NCBI GenBank assembly: GCA_018064925.1
Contig: JAGHUH010000027.1
Span: forward strand, 1-57,371
Origin: Candidatus Cacconaster stercorequi
Lineage (GTDB): Bacteria; Bacillota; Clostridia; Oscillospirales; Oscillospiraceae
DNA length: 57,371 bases
Reading direction: 5' to 3'
Position 1 is the first letter of the stretch; each line of letters opens with the position of its first letter. The notes beneath the pieces are model-generated. The model made no database searches. It was not told where the DNA came from and worked only from the letters and a program-made list of their open reading frames with translations. Both the position numbers and the translations under genes were made by a program. Shown piece by piece: positions 42,638-50,333 of the stretch.

Positions 42638-42682
42638 TGCACAGTATCTCCTAATTGCTTATACAAACATAATAAGGTACAC

Positions 42683-42715
42683 CACAAGATGTCCCCTTTA
42701 CGGGGACATCTTGTG
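42683..42715. other. Isolated 13-14 bp hairpin
   Basis: ACAAGATGTCCCC pairs with its exact complement around loop TTTAC. No T tract follows on either strand, so it is more likely a transcript-stabilising or processing element between the aminotransferase and the ATPase than an intrinsic terminator. Confidence 0.5.
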
Positions 42716-42743
42716 TACACCGTAAACTATGTATAGGGGTAAA

Positions 42744-43928
42744 TTACTTCAGATTCTCCTTGATGGTATCGCACAGAGCGGTGATACCCTTAACGATCTT
42801 CTCCTCGGGCATGCAGGAGTAGTTCAGACGCAGGGTGTTCTCGTGACCGCCGTTGGGGAAGAAGGAACCGCCGGGAACGAAGGCAACCTTCTTCTCCAGG
42901 CACTTCATCTGCAGATCCTTGGCGTTCATGTACTCAGGCAGAACGACCCAGGCAAACAGACCGCCGACAGGATGAGTGTAGGTGCAGCAATCAGGCAGAT
43001 TCTTCTCCAGAGTATCCAGCATCACAGTGCGGCGAGCCTTGTAGACCTCGCGAATCTTAGCAACATGAGCGTCCAGATCGAACATATCGATCCACTTGGA
43101 AGTCTCCATCTGGCCGATGGTGGAAGCCTGCAGAGTAGCAGCCTGAGCCAGGAAGTTATACTTGGACAGAATCAGGTCATCAGCGCAGACCCAACCCAGG
43201 CGATAGCCGGGAGCCAGGATCTTGGAGAAGGTGCCCAGATAGACAACCAGACCCTTGGTATCCAGAGACTTCAGAGCGGGCAGATACTCGCCCTCGAAGC
43301 GCAGCTCACCATAGGGGTTATCCTCGATGACGGGCACTTCGTACTTGTTGACGATCTCCATGAACTTCTGACGACGCTCCAGATCCCAAGTACGACCGGT
43401 GGGGTTCTGGAAATCGGGGATGACATAGATCATCTTGACATTCTCGGTGGAAGCCAGAACCTTCTCCAGCTCTTCCATGATCATGCCGCCGTCATCAGTG
43501 GGGATCTCGATGAAGGTGGGCTCGCAAGCCTTGAAAGCGTTAACAGCACCCAGATAAGAGGGGCTCTCCAGCAGCACGACATCGCCCTTGTTCAGGAACA
43601 CGCGAGCGGACAGATCCAGACCCTGCTGGGAACCGGAGGTGACCAGGATGTGATCCTTGTCGGTTTTGATGTTGTTCTTGGCATCCATGCGCTCCACGAT
43701 CTGCTCACGCAGACGGGGATAGCCCTCAGTAGAAGAATACTGCAGAGCAACGCGGCCGTTCTCTTCCATAACAGCCTGGGAAGCCTTGGCCATTTCCTCA
43801 ACGGGGAACAGCTCGGGAGCGGGCATACCACCGGCGAAGGAAATGATGTCGGGCTGAGAAGTCAGCTTCAGCAGCTCACGAATTTCGGAACCCTTCAGCA
43901 GGTTCATGCGGGTAGAAAACTGTACCAT
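42744..43928 (-). CDS. PLP-dependent aminotransferase (class I/II, LysN-like)
   Basis: The 394-residue fold-type I enzyme has IISFAGGMPAPELFP near residues 28-42, SGSQQGLDLSARVFL near 97-111, IYVIPDFQNPTGR near 166-178 and the PLP lysine in YLGTFSKILAPGYRLGW near 227-243. It is of the type annotated as 2-aminoadipate, valine-pyruvate or aromatic aminotransferase. Next to a 2-oxoacid:ferredoxin oxidoreductase it may supply 2-oxoacids by transamination of branched-chain or aromatic amino acids, giving fermentation coupled to ferredoxin reduction (inference). GAGGAGG precedes the ATG. Confidence 0.92.
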   Translation of the reverse strand: MVQFSTRMNLLKGSEIRELLKLTSQPDIISFAGGMPAPELFPVEEMAKASQAVMEENGRVALQYSSTEGYPRLREQIVERMDAKNNIKTDKDHILVTSGSQQGLDLSARVFLNKGDVVLLESPSYLGAVNAFKACEPTFIEIPTDDGGMIMEELEKVLASTENVKMIYVIPDFQNPTGRTWDLERRQKFMEIVNKYEVPVIEDNPYGELRFEGEYLPALKSLDTKGLVVYLGTFSKILAPGYRLGWVCADDLILSKYNFLAQAATLQASTIGQMETSKWIDMFDLDAHVAKIREVYKARRTVMLDTLEKNLPDCCTYTHPVGGLFAWVVLPEYMNAKDLQMKCLEKKVAFVPGGSFFPNGGHENTLRLNYSCMPEEKIVKGITALCDTIKENLK

Positions 43929-44228
43929 GATTGTTTTTCCTCCTCAAAAATATTAATCGGATTACTCCGATTAGCGACAGATAAGCGCACGTATACTTGT
44001 ACGCATAACCGTACGCCATTATTAAAACACAAAATTGCGTAAAAGTAAACAAGCGAAAAGGACGAAATCAAAAAAAAATAGGGTTGATTTTTATTTTCAG
44101 CAATAACAACAAAAATCCAGCAAAAAAAGACAGCATTTTCACCAAACGAAAAATGTACACAGTTTTTATGTTATAAACAAGAACCATTAACTATTTTATA
44201 TGAAAATCAGCATTTTTATGAGGTTTTC
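43929..44228. other. Noncoding region upstream of the aminotransferase
   Basis: Roughly 300 bases without a gene. It holds a 7-bp palindrome (AATCGGA/TCCGATT, 43955-43972) and a GTACGC-rich stretch (43988-44016) close to the aminotransferase start, then AT-rich, A-tract-rich DNA. No full sigma-A promoter was found, though a -10-like TAATAA lies on the minus strand near 44020. Confidence 0.5.
43955..43972. promoter_or_regulatory. Candidate operator before the aminotransferase gene
   Basis: AATCGGA-TTAC-TCCGATT is a perfect palindrome placed between the probable promoter and the ribosome site of the aminotransferase gene. It could bind a dimeric repressor. Confidence 0.4.
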
Positions 44229-44271
44229 ACAAAAAATGACAGCAGAAACAAATACTGTTTCTGCTGTCATT
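44229..44271 (-). terminator. Terminator after glutaminase
   Basis: A 16-bp stem (AATGACAGCAGAAACA and complement, loop AATAC) is followed by TTTTTGTG on the minus strand. Confidence 0.85.
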
Positions 44272-44273
44272 GA

Positions 44274-45191
44274 TCAAAAGATGCTCAAATACATCCTGCG
44301 GGAGAACTCCTCGAGTGCACGGATGCCTGCCAGACTATTTCCTTTTTCATCCAGTGCCGGCCCGTAGATACCGATGCCCATTTTGGTGGGGACAACACCC
44401 ATAATACCGCCGCCGACGCCGCTCTTGGCGGGAATACCAACGCGGATTGCAAAATCTCCGGAGCCGTCGTACATGCCGCAGGTGGTCAGACAGGCATTGA
44501 CAAAGCGGGCATACTTGGCAGGGAAGACGCGCTCGTCCGTCTTGGGCTTGCGCCCGTGGTTGGCCAGAACGAAACCGATGCGGGCCAGATCGCGGCTGCA
44601 TACGCGAATGGAACAGGCCTTGAAGTAACAATCCAGTACATCCTCCACATCGTCCCAGATCATACCGTGGGATTTCAGGAGATAGGCCAGTGCACGGTTT
44701 TTGGCGCCGGTGCTCTTTTCAGAATGGTAGACATCCTCGTCCAAAGCAATTTCGGGATTGTCGGCCAGCATACGAATCAGATCCAGCAGACGGTTGAATC
44801 GTTCGTCATAGTTCTCCCCCTTGAGAAACTGGCACAGCAGAATAGCACCGGCGTTGACCATTGGATTCAGATTAGATGCCAGCAAGGAGGTACCAGATAC
44901 ATTGATGGCGTCAAAGGGTTTGCCGGTAGCTTCCACGCCGACATACTTGCAAATGTATTCAATACCGTTGTCCATCAGCGCCAAAAGCAGTAGCATGGGC
45001 TTCATGACACTCTGAATGGTAAACGGCTTTAGATAGTCTCCGGCACCGTAATGACTACCGTCGCTGCAGATCACATACATGCCAAGACCGCTGGGATCCT
45101 GTTTAGCCAGTTCCGGGATGTAGGTGGCAACAGCACCGTCTTTTGTATACGGCTGACATTCATTTAAGATTTCTTCCAACAGTTCTTCCAT
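44274..45191 (-). CDS. glsA: Glutaminase
   Basis: The 305-residue enzyme converts glutamine to glutamate and ammonia. It has the serine-dependent fold of the GlsA family: TIQSVMKPM near residues 58-66 (the catalytic Ser-x-x-Lys), VSGTSLLASNLNPMVNAGAI near 98-117 and SGDFAIRVGIPAKSGVGGGI near 243-262. Length is typical. A good promoter precedes it and a terminator follows, so it is a single gene. With glnN, gltX and the aminotransferase it suggests active glutamate/glutamine turnover. Confidence 0.96.
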   Translation of the reverse strand: MEELLEEILNECQPYTKDGAVATYIPELAKQDPSGLGMYVICSDGSHYGAGDYLKPFTIQSVMKPMLLLLALMDNGIEYICKYVGVEATGKPFDAINVSGTSLLASNLNPMVNAGAILLCQFLKGENYDERFNRLLDLIRMLADNPEIALDEDVYHSEKSTGAKNRALAYLLKSHGMIWDDVEDVLDCYFKACSIRVCSRDLARIGFVLANHGRKPKTDERVFPAKYARFVNACLTTCGMYDGSGDFAIRVGIPAKSGVGGGIMGVVPTKMGIGIYGPALDEKGNSLAGIRALEEFSRRMYLSIF

Positions 45192-45228
45192 TTCGTCCTC
45201 CTAAAGTGTAATTTGCAATTATAGATTT

Positions 45229-45257
45229 ATTATATCACAAAAAATATGGTTTGTCAC
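45229..45257 (-). promoter_or_regulatory. Promoter of glsA
   Basis: On the minus strand, GTGACA and TATAAT are separated by 17 bases, about 38 bases before the start. Confidence 0.7.
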
Positions 45258-45389
45258 GCAAAAATGACATTTACAAGAGAAAAAATGAAATGCTTTTCGC
45301 GGGAAATTGCATTTTTTGTTTCAGTATCAGCAAACAATGATAGGAACAGTGTTTGCTACGGTAGTCGCGTATGGGCAGGGAAAACAATT

Positions 45390-45418
45390 TTGCAAATGAT
45401 ATCATCTTTTGATATAAT
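45390..45418 (+). promoter_or_regulatory. Promoter of the orphan ABC ATPase
   Basis: TTGCAA and consensus TATAAT are separated by 17 bases, 69 bases before ATG 45487. Confidence 0.7.
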
Positions 45419-45486
45419 GTGTATAATTGATGAAAACACTGCTGAAGAGCAGGGGTATGTCATATTTATACTGCGAGGAAACAGAC

Positions 45487-46242
45487 ATGAACAGCATCAT
45501 TATTAAAGAGTTAAGCAAATCATACACAACACAGAGTACAGATATCATCATTGACCATGTACGGCAGCCGGTTCGCACGCGCACGGTATTGCAAGATATG
45601 AATTTGACCATTCCCATTGGGCAAATGACCGTGATTGTCGGACGAAGCGGCTGCGGAAAAAGCACGCTGCTGCGTCTTTTAAACGGCGAAACGGAGGCGG
45701 ACAGTGGCGAGATCTGTATGCCGGAAGGATGGCACACGGCACTATTGAGTCCGGACCCATATGTGATCACATGGACATCCGTACTACGCAATGTTGCGCT
45801 GGCAGCCGGCGCCGGCAGAACGCCGGAGGAACGCATGAATCTGGCGGAGCGGCTGGTACGCCTTGTGCGTCTGGAAGCATATGCCGATCTAACGCCGGCA
45901 GAGTTGTCCACCGGTATGCGTCAGCGATTAGGATTGGCTCGCGTATTGGCCAGTCAGGCGCAGCTTTTGTTGATGGACGAGCCATTTGCGTCACTGGATT
46001 TTATCACGAGAGAAGAGCTGCAAAATGAACTGCTGACCATTCAGAAAACCATGCCACGCACGGTGGTTCTGGTCACGCATCAGTTGGATGAGGCGTTGCT
46101 TTTGGGGCAGCGGATTGTGGTGATGCATCAGGACAGTACGCTGCGAGAGTTCGATCTGACCGAGCTTCCTTATCCGCGCGATCTTGATACGCCGCTGCTC
46201 CGTCAGCTAAAGCGTGAAGTTACAGAGGAGTGCAAAAAGTAG
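45487..46242 (+). CDS. ABC transporter ATPase, orphan (nitrate/sulfonate/taurine-like)
   Basis: The 251-residue ATPase has Walker A GRSGCGKST, an STGMRQRLGLARVLA signature that is weaker than the canonical SGGQ form, and Walker B LLMDEPFASLD. It resembles SsuB/TauB/NrtD-type importers. ATG 45487 follows GAGGA; an in-frame ATG at 45457 has only a weak site. No permease or binding protein gene is adjacent, so it may be a shared ATPase or remnant. The last 30 residues after the helical region have no recognised motif. Confidence 0.85.
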   Translation: MNSIIIKELSKSYTTQSTDIIIDHVRQPVRTRTVLQDMNLTIPIGQMTVIVGRSGCGKSTLLRLLNGETEADSGEICMPEGWHTALLSPDPYVITWTSVLRNVALAAGAGRTPEERMNLAERLVRLVRLEAYADLTPAELSTGMRQRLGLARVLASQAQLLLMDEPFASLDFITREELQNELLTIQKTMPRTVVLVTHQLDEALLLGQRIVVMHQDSTLREFDLTELPYPRDLDTPLLRQLKREVTEECKK

Positions 46243-46280
46243 ATAATACAATAACTATAAAGTGATTTTACATTACAGAA

Positions 46281-46316
46281 AGCAAGGGTATGATTTGAGA
46301 AAATCATACCCTTGCT
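46281..46316. terminator. Terminator between the ABC ATPase and the cotJC remnant
   Basis: A 16-bp perfect stem (AGCAAGGGTATGATTT and complement, loop GAGA). T-rich sequence flanks both sides weakly. Confidence 0.75.
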
Positions 46317-46318
46317 GC

Positions 46319-46834
46319 TTATTTGTCAAAGGACGGATTGATATAGTAAATGTTCTTCTGATTCATTTTCTCCTTTGCCAGACGCAATCCCTCACCAAAA
46401 CGCTGGAAGTGAACAATCTCGCGGGCGCGCAGGAATTTGATGGCATCATTGACATCCGGGTCATCGCTGAGCCGCAGAATGTTGTCGTAGGTGACACGTG
46501 CCTTTTGCTCTGCGGCTAGATCTTCCGTCAGATCGGCAATCAGATCGCCCTTGACCGCCATGGAAGCAGCGCTGTAAGGAAATCCGGAGGCGGCAGTTGG
46601 ATAAACGCCGGTGGTTCGATCCACAAAATAGGTATCAAATCCGGCGGTTTTGATCTGCTTTTCATTTAGATTGCGGGTCAACTGATGCACGATGGTGCCG
46701 ATCATTTCCAGATGCCCCAGTTCCTCTGTGCCGATATCGGTGAGCAGTCCCTTCAGTTCGGGATACGGCATGGAATATCGCTGACTTAAATAGCGCAGAG
46801 AGGCACCAAGCTCCCCGTCGGGCCCGCCGTATTG
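46319..46834 (-). pseudogene. cotJC: Spore coat protein CotJC, 5'-truncated by the prophage
   Basis: The frame runs from the stop at 46319 up to about 46834 and encodes 171 residues of a CotJC-like (manganese-catalase-like) spore coat protein. Conserved pieces are QYGGPDGELGASLRYLSQ, then DIGTEELGHLEMIGTIVHQL and FLRAREIVHFQRFGEGLR, with the His/Glu metal ligands. CotJC normally has about 25-30 more N-terminal residues; here codons before the glutamine at 46834 read IS-DYLFL with no start codon, and the recombinase coding sequence follows at once. The first in-frame ATG (46771) lies inside the conserved domain. Reconstitution would need excision of the element. Confidence 0.85.
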
Positions 46835-46850
46835 TAAAAACAGATAATCA
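46830..46850. other. Likely attachment-site junction
   Basis: Homology to cotJC coding begins at 46834 and the recombinase stop TGA is at 46848-46850, so the crossover should lie within or next to these bases. Exact core cannot be set without the other junction. Confidence 0.55.
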
Positions 46851-48302
46851 GATATAGAAATATATGGCCAAACGGTGGTTGGCCTTGTCGTATACGATAT
46901 GGTCTATGATGGTGCGGAGGGCTTTATTTTTGGCGTCGGGGGTGGCGTCGGACTGAATGAAGGATAGAACACCGGAAACTTTTTCGGCGTATGCGGTCTT
47001 GTCAAAATCCAGGGGATCGACGGAGGTGTTCGCTTCCTGCTCCTGTAGCCGGCGGATATTTTCCGTGATGCGGGATTTGTTTTCGCGGTATTCTTCCAGC
47101 GTGTCAATGCCGGACTGATAGGCATCCTTACAACGGGATAGCTTGCGCTGCTCCTGCTCGATCAGGCGGGCATAGTCAACCGTTTGTCGTGGGGCGGAGG
47201 TGCGATGCGGCGTCATGGTGAAATCCAGATTGGCGACGGCATCCGACAGGGCGGACATCAGCGCGGCTTCGGCCTTGCGCTGGGACAGGCAATGGGACAC
47301 GGCGCAGGATCCCTTTGCGTATTTATGGCACTGCAAAAATGGGGAATTGGTTTTCAGGCCGGCAAGGATCAGCGTGGAGCCGCAGGAAGAGCAGCGAACA
47401 AGTCCCTTGAGCATCCAGTTGGCTACATCATCCTGGCGCTGGTAACGTCCATAGGAAGCCTTGCGCTGATCCATGCGCTGCTGGACGGCATCCCACAACG
47501 CCTGATCGATAATAGGCGGGTGCTTGCCAGCCACAAGCTGCACGCCGTCATCCACATGAACGCGGGAGTATTTGGTCTTATGATCCGGAGTCCAGCGGAT
47601 CTTACCGATATACACCGGATTCCGCAGCATATACTCCACAAACCGATTGTCCGGCGGGTTGCCGCGGCGGGTGGTAACACCTATGGCGTTCAGCTCTGCG
47701 GCGATCTCACGGAAGCCGGCACCGTCTGCGTACCGGTGAAACACCCGGCGGACGATATCGGCGCGATCAACATCCACTATGTAGGTCTTATTGGCGCTGT
47801 CGATGCGATAGCCGAAGGGGGCGGTTCCCATGGCCTCACCACGCAGGAACTTCTCTGTCATGCCGCGCTTGACCTCAGAGGACAGATTGATGAGGTAATA
47901 CTCGTCAAACCACTCGATGATGCTTTCGATGAGCGTACCGAAAGGACCGTCGATGGCGGGCTCCTTGACGGAGATCACGGAGATCCCCTGCTTGCGCAGC
48001 AGCCCCTTATAGAGAACGCTTTCTTCACGGTTGCGGCAGAAGCGGGAGAACATCAACACCAGAATGGCATCAAAGGGCTTTTCTTTCTCTTTCGCCATGG
48101 CAATCATGCGTGTAAAGGCGGGACGCTTGCGGGCCGTGGCGGCGGAAATGCCGTCATCCTGGAACACATAGTCGTCCGGGATCAGGTAGCCGTTCTTCTT
48201 TGCGTACTCGCGGATGATACGGATCTGACTATCCGGGGAATACTCCTCCTGATCGTCCGTGCTGACACGGATATAAGCGGCGGCGATTTTCAGATCGGAC
48301 AT
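46848..48302 (-). CDS. Large serine recombinase (phage integrase)
   Basis: The 484-residue enzyme has an N-terminal resolvase domain with YIRVSTDDQ at residues 10-18 (catalytic Ser14), a recombinase domain around 165-275, a zinc ribbon with CSSCGSTLI and a downstream C-x-K-YAKGSC near 305-330, and a C-terminal helical/coiled-coil arm from about 375. The architecture fits serine integrases such as those of TP901-1 and of skin elements. It ends 14 bases from the cotJC remnant and is transcribed toward it. Directional excision would need a partner factor (RDF), which is not seen here. Confidence 0.95.
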   Translation of the reverse strand: MSDLKIAAAYIRVSTDDQEEYSPDSQIRIIREYAKKNGYLIPDDYVFQDDGISAATARKRPAFTRMIAMAKEKEKPFDAILVLMFSRFCRNREESVLYKGLLRKQGISVISVKEPAIDGPFGTLIESIIEWFDEYYLINLSSEVKRGMTEKFLRGEAMGTAPFGYRIDSANKTYIVDVDRADIVRRVFHRYADGAGFREIAAELNAIGVTTRRGNPPDNRFVEYMLRNPVYIGKIRWTPDHKTKYSRVHVDDGVQLVAGKHPPIIDQALWDAVQQRMDQRKASYGRYQRQDDVANWMLKGLVRCSSCGSTLILAGLKTNSPFLQCHKYAKGSCAVSHCLSQRKAEAALMSALSDAVANLDFTMTPHRTSAPRQTVDYARLIEQEQRKLSRCKDAYQSGIDTLEEYRENKSRITENIRRLQEQEANTSVDPLDFDKTAYAEKVSGVLSFIQSDATPDAKNKALRTIIDHIVYDKANHRLAIYFYI

Positions 48303-48364
48303 GGGTGCCTCCTTTCTTTTATATTAGACAAAAAATTGATTTGTTGCATGAACGGCCAGTGTAG

Positions 48365-48401
48365 ATTACCCTGCCGCATTTTCGGACGCGGCGGGGATTT
48401 T
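48365..48401. repeat. Direct repeat copy 1 (YHYH gene flank)
   Basis: About 34 of 37 bases match 49798-49834. Copy 1 reads ATTACCCTGCCGCATTTTCG and then a diverged GC-rich end. On the minus strand it encodes the same ASENAAG end as the CI gene, so it looks like a duplicated repressor tail. Confidence 0.7.
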
Positions 48402-48420
48402 GCGTATTGAGGGAGGCTGG

Positions 48421-49773
48421 TTAAGTAGAACAATTTGGAATGCGGCTACTGGGATAGTGGCCTTTGATAAAATCATTATAGTAACGGCCAACAGAATCAG
48501 AAGATCTCATTCTGGAAAATATGGCAGGAGAGACACCAGAATACTTGTACCAATAGCCGGAGCCGGACATTTGGAGAAGTAATGAAAGGGATTTTTCGTT
48601 ATATCCAGCGCGAGAAATACAGGTGGAATCTACGCGATAGATTGGGAAACGCAGGCCGGATAGATAAAAATCGACAGGGGAATCATCAAGGAAACGTTCA
48701 CGTTTCACACGCAAAGCATCTTGCGCCTTTTTCCAGTCTTCGAGCTTATCGGAAGGGATGCGAACGGTCATGCCGTTTGCGGCTTTTGCATAAATAAAAG
48801 CAACTTTGCGTGACCCGGAATTTGTGACGCGATCATGGTATTCCTGCTTGATGTTGTCCTGATGCCTTTTCGTGATCCCGGGATAAATGATCTCAAGGCC
48901 ATCCATGATTTCTTTATATTTGTCTACCCATGACACATCGGGAGCGTGGGGGAGACAGAAGTTACAGGGGCGTGGTTTGGGATAACCGTATTTACCGCAA
49001 TACAGTATATAATAGTTTTTGAGGGAAGAGCATTGGGTGTATCTGCATTCCGGTGTGTGATAAACGCCGGAATTGGGATTGACATATACATAGTACCGAT
49101 CATCTTTAAAATAAAAAGCGCCAAGCTGACGGGGGAGACCTTCGTCGTCCAGATAGGAATCGGAGGGGACGCCGGAGACTTCCTCGGGAGATAAAAGGTC
49201 GGAGGTAAAAAAACTGTGTTGCAAAGCGGAATATTGGGATTCGAGGTCAAGACAGCTTCGTTTCAATTCAGAAGATAAAAAGCCGCGTATAAAAGAATAA
49301 TACTGAGATTGGAGGTCAAGGAAGTTTTGTTTCAGCACAGGGATGCCTGCTTTTAGGTTTTGCTTACCCATATATCGGCGCTGGATGGACATTAAAACGA
49401 GGCAGATAATGAGAGCGAAAAAACAAGATGCGAAAAATACGACAGCGACAAAACCGGGAGAAGTGGAAAAGTCTTTTTCCGGGGCTGGCGGGTCATAGAA
49501 TGGGGAAGTGCGGGTATTGCCGCTGGAGGTACTGGGGCTGCCGCTGTTCCAGCGGATTCTGTCATTAAAATCATAGGGACAGTCCGGGATGCCGTCGCCG
49601 TCAATATCATAGTGCTGGTGTGCAGAATAGCCGTGGTGATAATGGTATTCACTGGTGCTGTGGTCAAAGTGGCCGCCGTTTTCATCTGTTTGACCGGGAT
49701 GAGCGGATGCTATGACACTACAAAAAATTGTAATGAAACACAACAGAAAAATGATGGAAGTTAAACGCTTCAT
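48421..49773 (-). CDS. YHYH-domain membrane protein, prophage cargo
   Basis: The 450-residue protein has an N-terminal signal peptide, followed by HPGQTDENGGHFDHSTSEYHYHHG, seen in parts, around residues 25-48 (a YHYH-type histidine motif), a Ca-binding-like DIDGDGIPDCPYD near 57-69, a Ser/Thr/Pro linker, a transmembrane helix near 110-132, then a cytoplasmic or second domain with a YVNPNSGVYHTPECRYTQCS block near 230-249. I do not recognise the C-terminal 300 residues. It lies between the integrase and the repressor, inside a pair of direct repeats, in a typical cargo position. Function is unknown. Confidence 0.75.
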   Translation of the reverse strand: MKRLTSIIFLLCFITIFCSVIASAHPGQTDENGGHFDHSTSEYHYHHGYSAHQHYDIDGDGIPDCPYDFNDRIRWNSGSPSTSSGNTRTSPFYDPPAPEKDFSTSPGFVAVVFFASCFFALIICLVLMSIQRRYMGKQNLKAGIPVLKQNFLDLQSQYYSFIRGFLSSELKRSCLDLESQYSALQHSFFTSDLLSPEEVSGVPSDSYLDDEGLPRQLGAFYFKDDRYYVYVNPNSGVYHTPECRYTQCSSLKNYYILYCGKYGYPKPRPCNFCLPHAPDVSWVDKYKEIMDGLEIIYPGITKRHQDNIKQEYHDRVTNSGSRKVAFIYAKAANGMTVRIPSDKLEDWKKAQDALRVKRERFLDDSPVDFYLSGLRFPIYRVDSTCISRAGYNEKSLSLLLQMSGSGYWYKYSGVSPAIFSRMRSSDSVGRYYNDFIKGHYPSSRIPNCST

Positions 49774-49797
49774 AGGCCATCACCAAAGTTAACATAA

Positions 49798-49834
49798 ATT
49801 ACCCTGCCGCATTTTCGGATGCGGTGGGGTTTTT
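49798..49834. repeat. Direct repeat copy 2 (end of repressor gene)
   Basis: It covers the last codons of the CI-like gene and the bases behind them. It matches 48365-48401 at about 34 of 37 positions. Confidence 0.7.
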
Positions 49835-50164
49835 ATTTGCATAGGGAGCAAGGGCGGTATCCACAATGTCACGGATGGGTTGCGGAGCGGCGCGGTAGGC
49901 GGAGAGAAGCTCACCCTCGGCGGGGGTGATGGAGGGGGATTGCCGGGGGGCAATGCTCGCCCCTATGGGGGTGATGTCGCGGCCCAGAAGGTAATCCGTG
50001 CTGACGCCGAATAGGTCGGCAAGTTTACAGATATTGTCGGATGTGGGGGTTTTCTTTCCGCTTTCCCAGTCACTTACGGATGGAGCGGAAACATGGAGAG
50101 TGATTGCAACTTCCTTTTGACTAAGCCCGGAGTTAATCCGCGCAATTCTGATGTTGTTATCCAT
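49799..50164 (-). CDS. CI-like repressor (XRE HTH)
   Basis: The 121-residue protein has an N-terminal HTH (residues about 3-60: MDNNIRIARINSGLSQKEVA with VSAPSVSDWESGKKTPTSD) and a short C-terminal part without the LexA-type protease domain. It should hold the prophage dormant by binding the operators upstream of its own promoter. It is divergent from the Cro-like gene. Its last codons are duplicated 1.4 kb downstream. Confidence 0.85.
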   Translation of the reverse strand: MDNNIRIARINSGLSQKEVAITLHVSAPSVSDWESGKKTPTSDNICKLADLFGVSTDYLLGRDITPIGASIAPRQSPSITPAEGELLSAYRAAPQPIRDIVDTALAPYANKNPTASENAAG

Positions 50165-50195
50165 ATATTTCTCCTCAAAAGTACTTTATATCAAT

Positions 50196-50224
50196 AGAAT
50201 ATAGCTATTTGCTATTATTAGCAA
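50196..50224 (-). promoter_or_regulatory. Promoter of the CI-like repressor
   Basis: On the minus strand, TTGCTA and TATTCT are separated by 17 bases, and operator 1 (50202-50214) fills the spacer. This fits autoregulation. Confidence 0.65.
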
Positions 50225-50310
50225 GAAAAATATAATAGCAAATAGCTAATTATTTAGCTGTATGCTATTGACATTAGCCTGAGGTTATGATATATAATAG
50301 CTATAAGCTA
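50202..50310. promoter_or_regulatory. Four palindromic operators TAGC-N5-GCTA
   Basis: Perfect copies lie at 50202-50214, 50236-50248, 50255-50267 and 50298-50310 between the divergent CI and Cro genes. The first is within the CI promoter, the third abuts the -35 and the fourth overlaps the -10 of the Cro promoter. Centres are 34, 19 and 43 bases apart. They are the probable binding sites of CI and Cro. Confidence 0.85.
50268..50298 (+). promoter_or_regulatory. Early lytic promoter (Cro side)
   Basis: Consensus TTGACA is 17 bases before TATATA (50291-50296) or 19 before TATAAT (50293-50298). Operators 3 and 4 flank it. Confidence 0.7.
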
Positions 50311-50333
50311 ATTTCCAAGAAAGGGGGGTGCTT

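Noticed and set aside
42683-42715. Hairpin as an intrinsic terminator
   Set aside because: No T tract follows on either strand.
40494-44042. Two long plus-strand frames (469 and 437 codons)
   Set aside because: Antisense to the oxidoreductase operon and the aminotransferase; no starts with ribosome sites and no homology.
47184-48410. 408-codon plus-strand frame
   Set aside because: It is the shadow of the serine recombinase.
50202-50310. Short repeats as a CRISPR array
   Set aside because: The four units are short palindromes at irregular spacing between divergent promoters and do not have repeats of 24-40 bp with spacers; they are operators.
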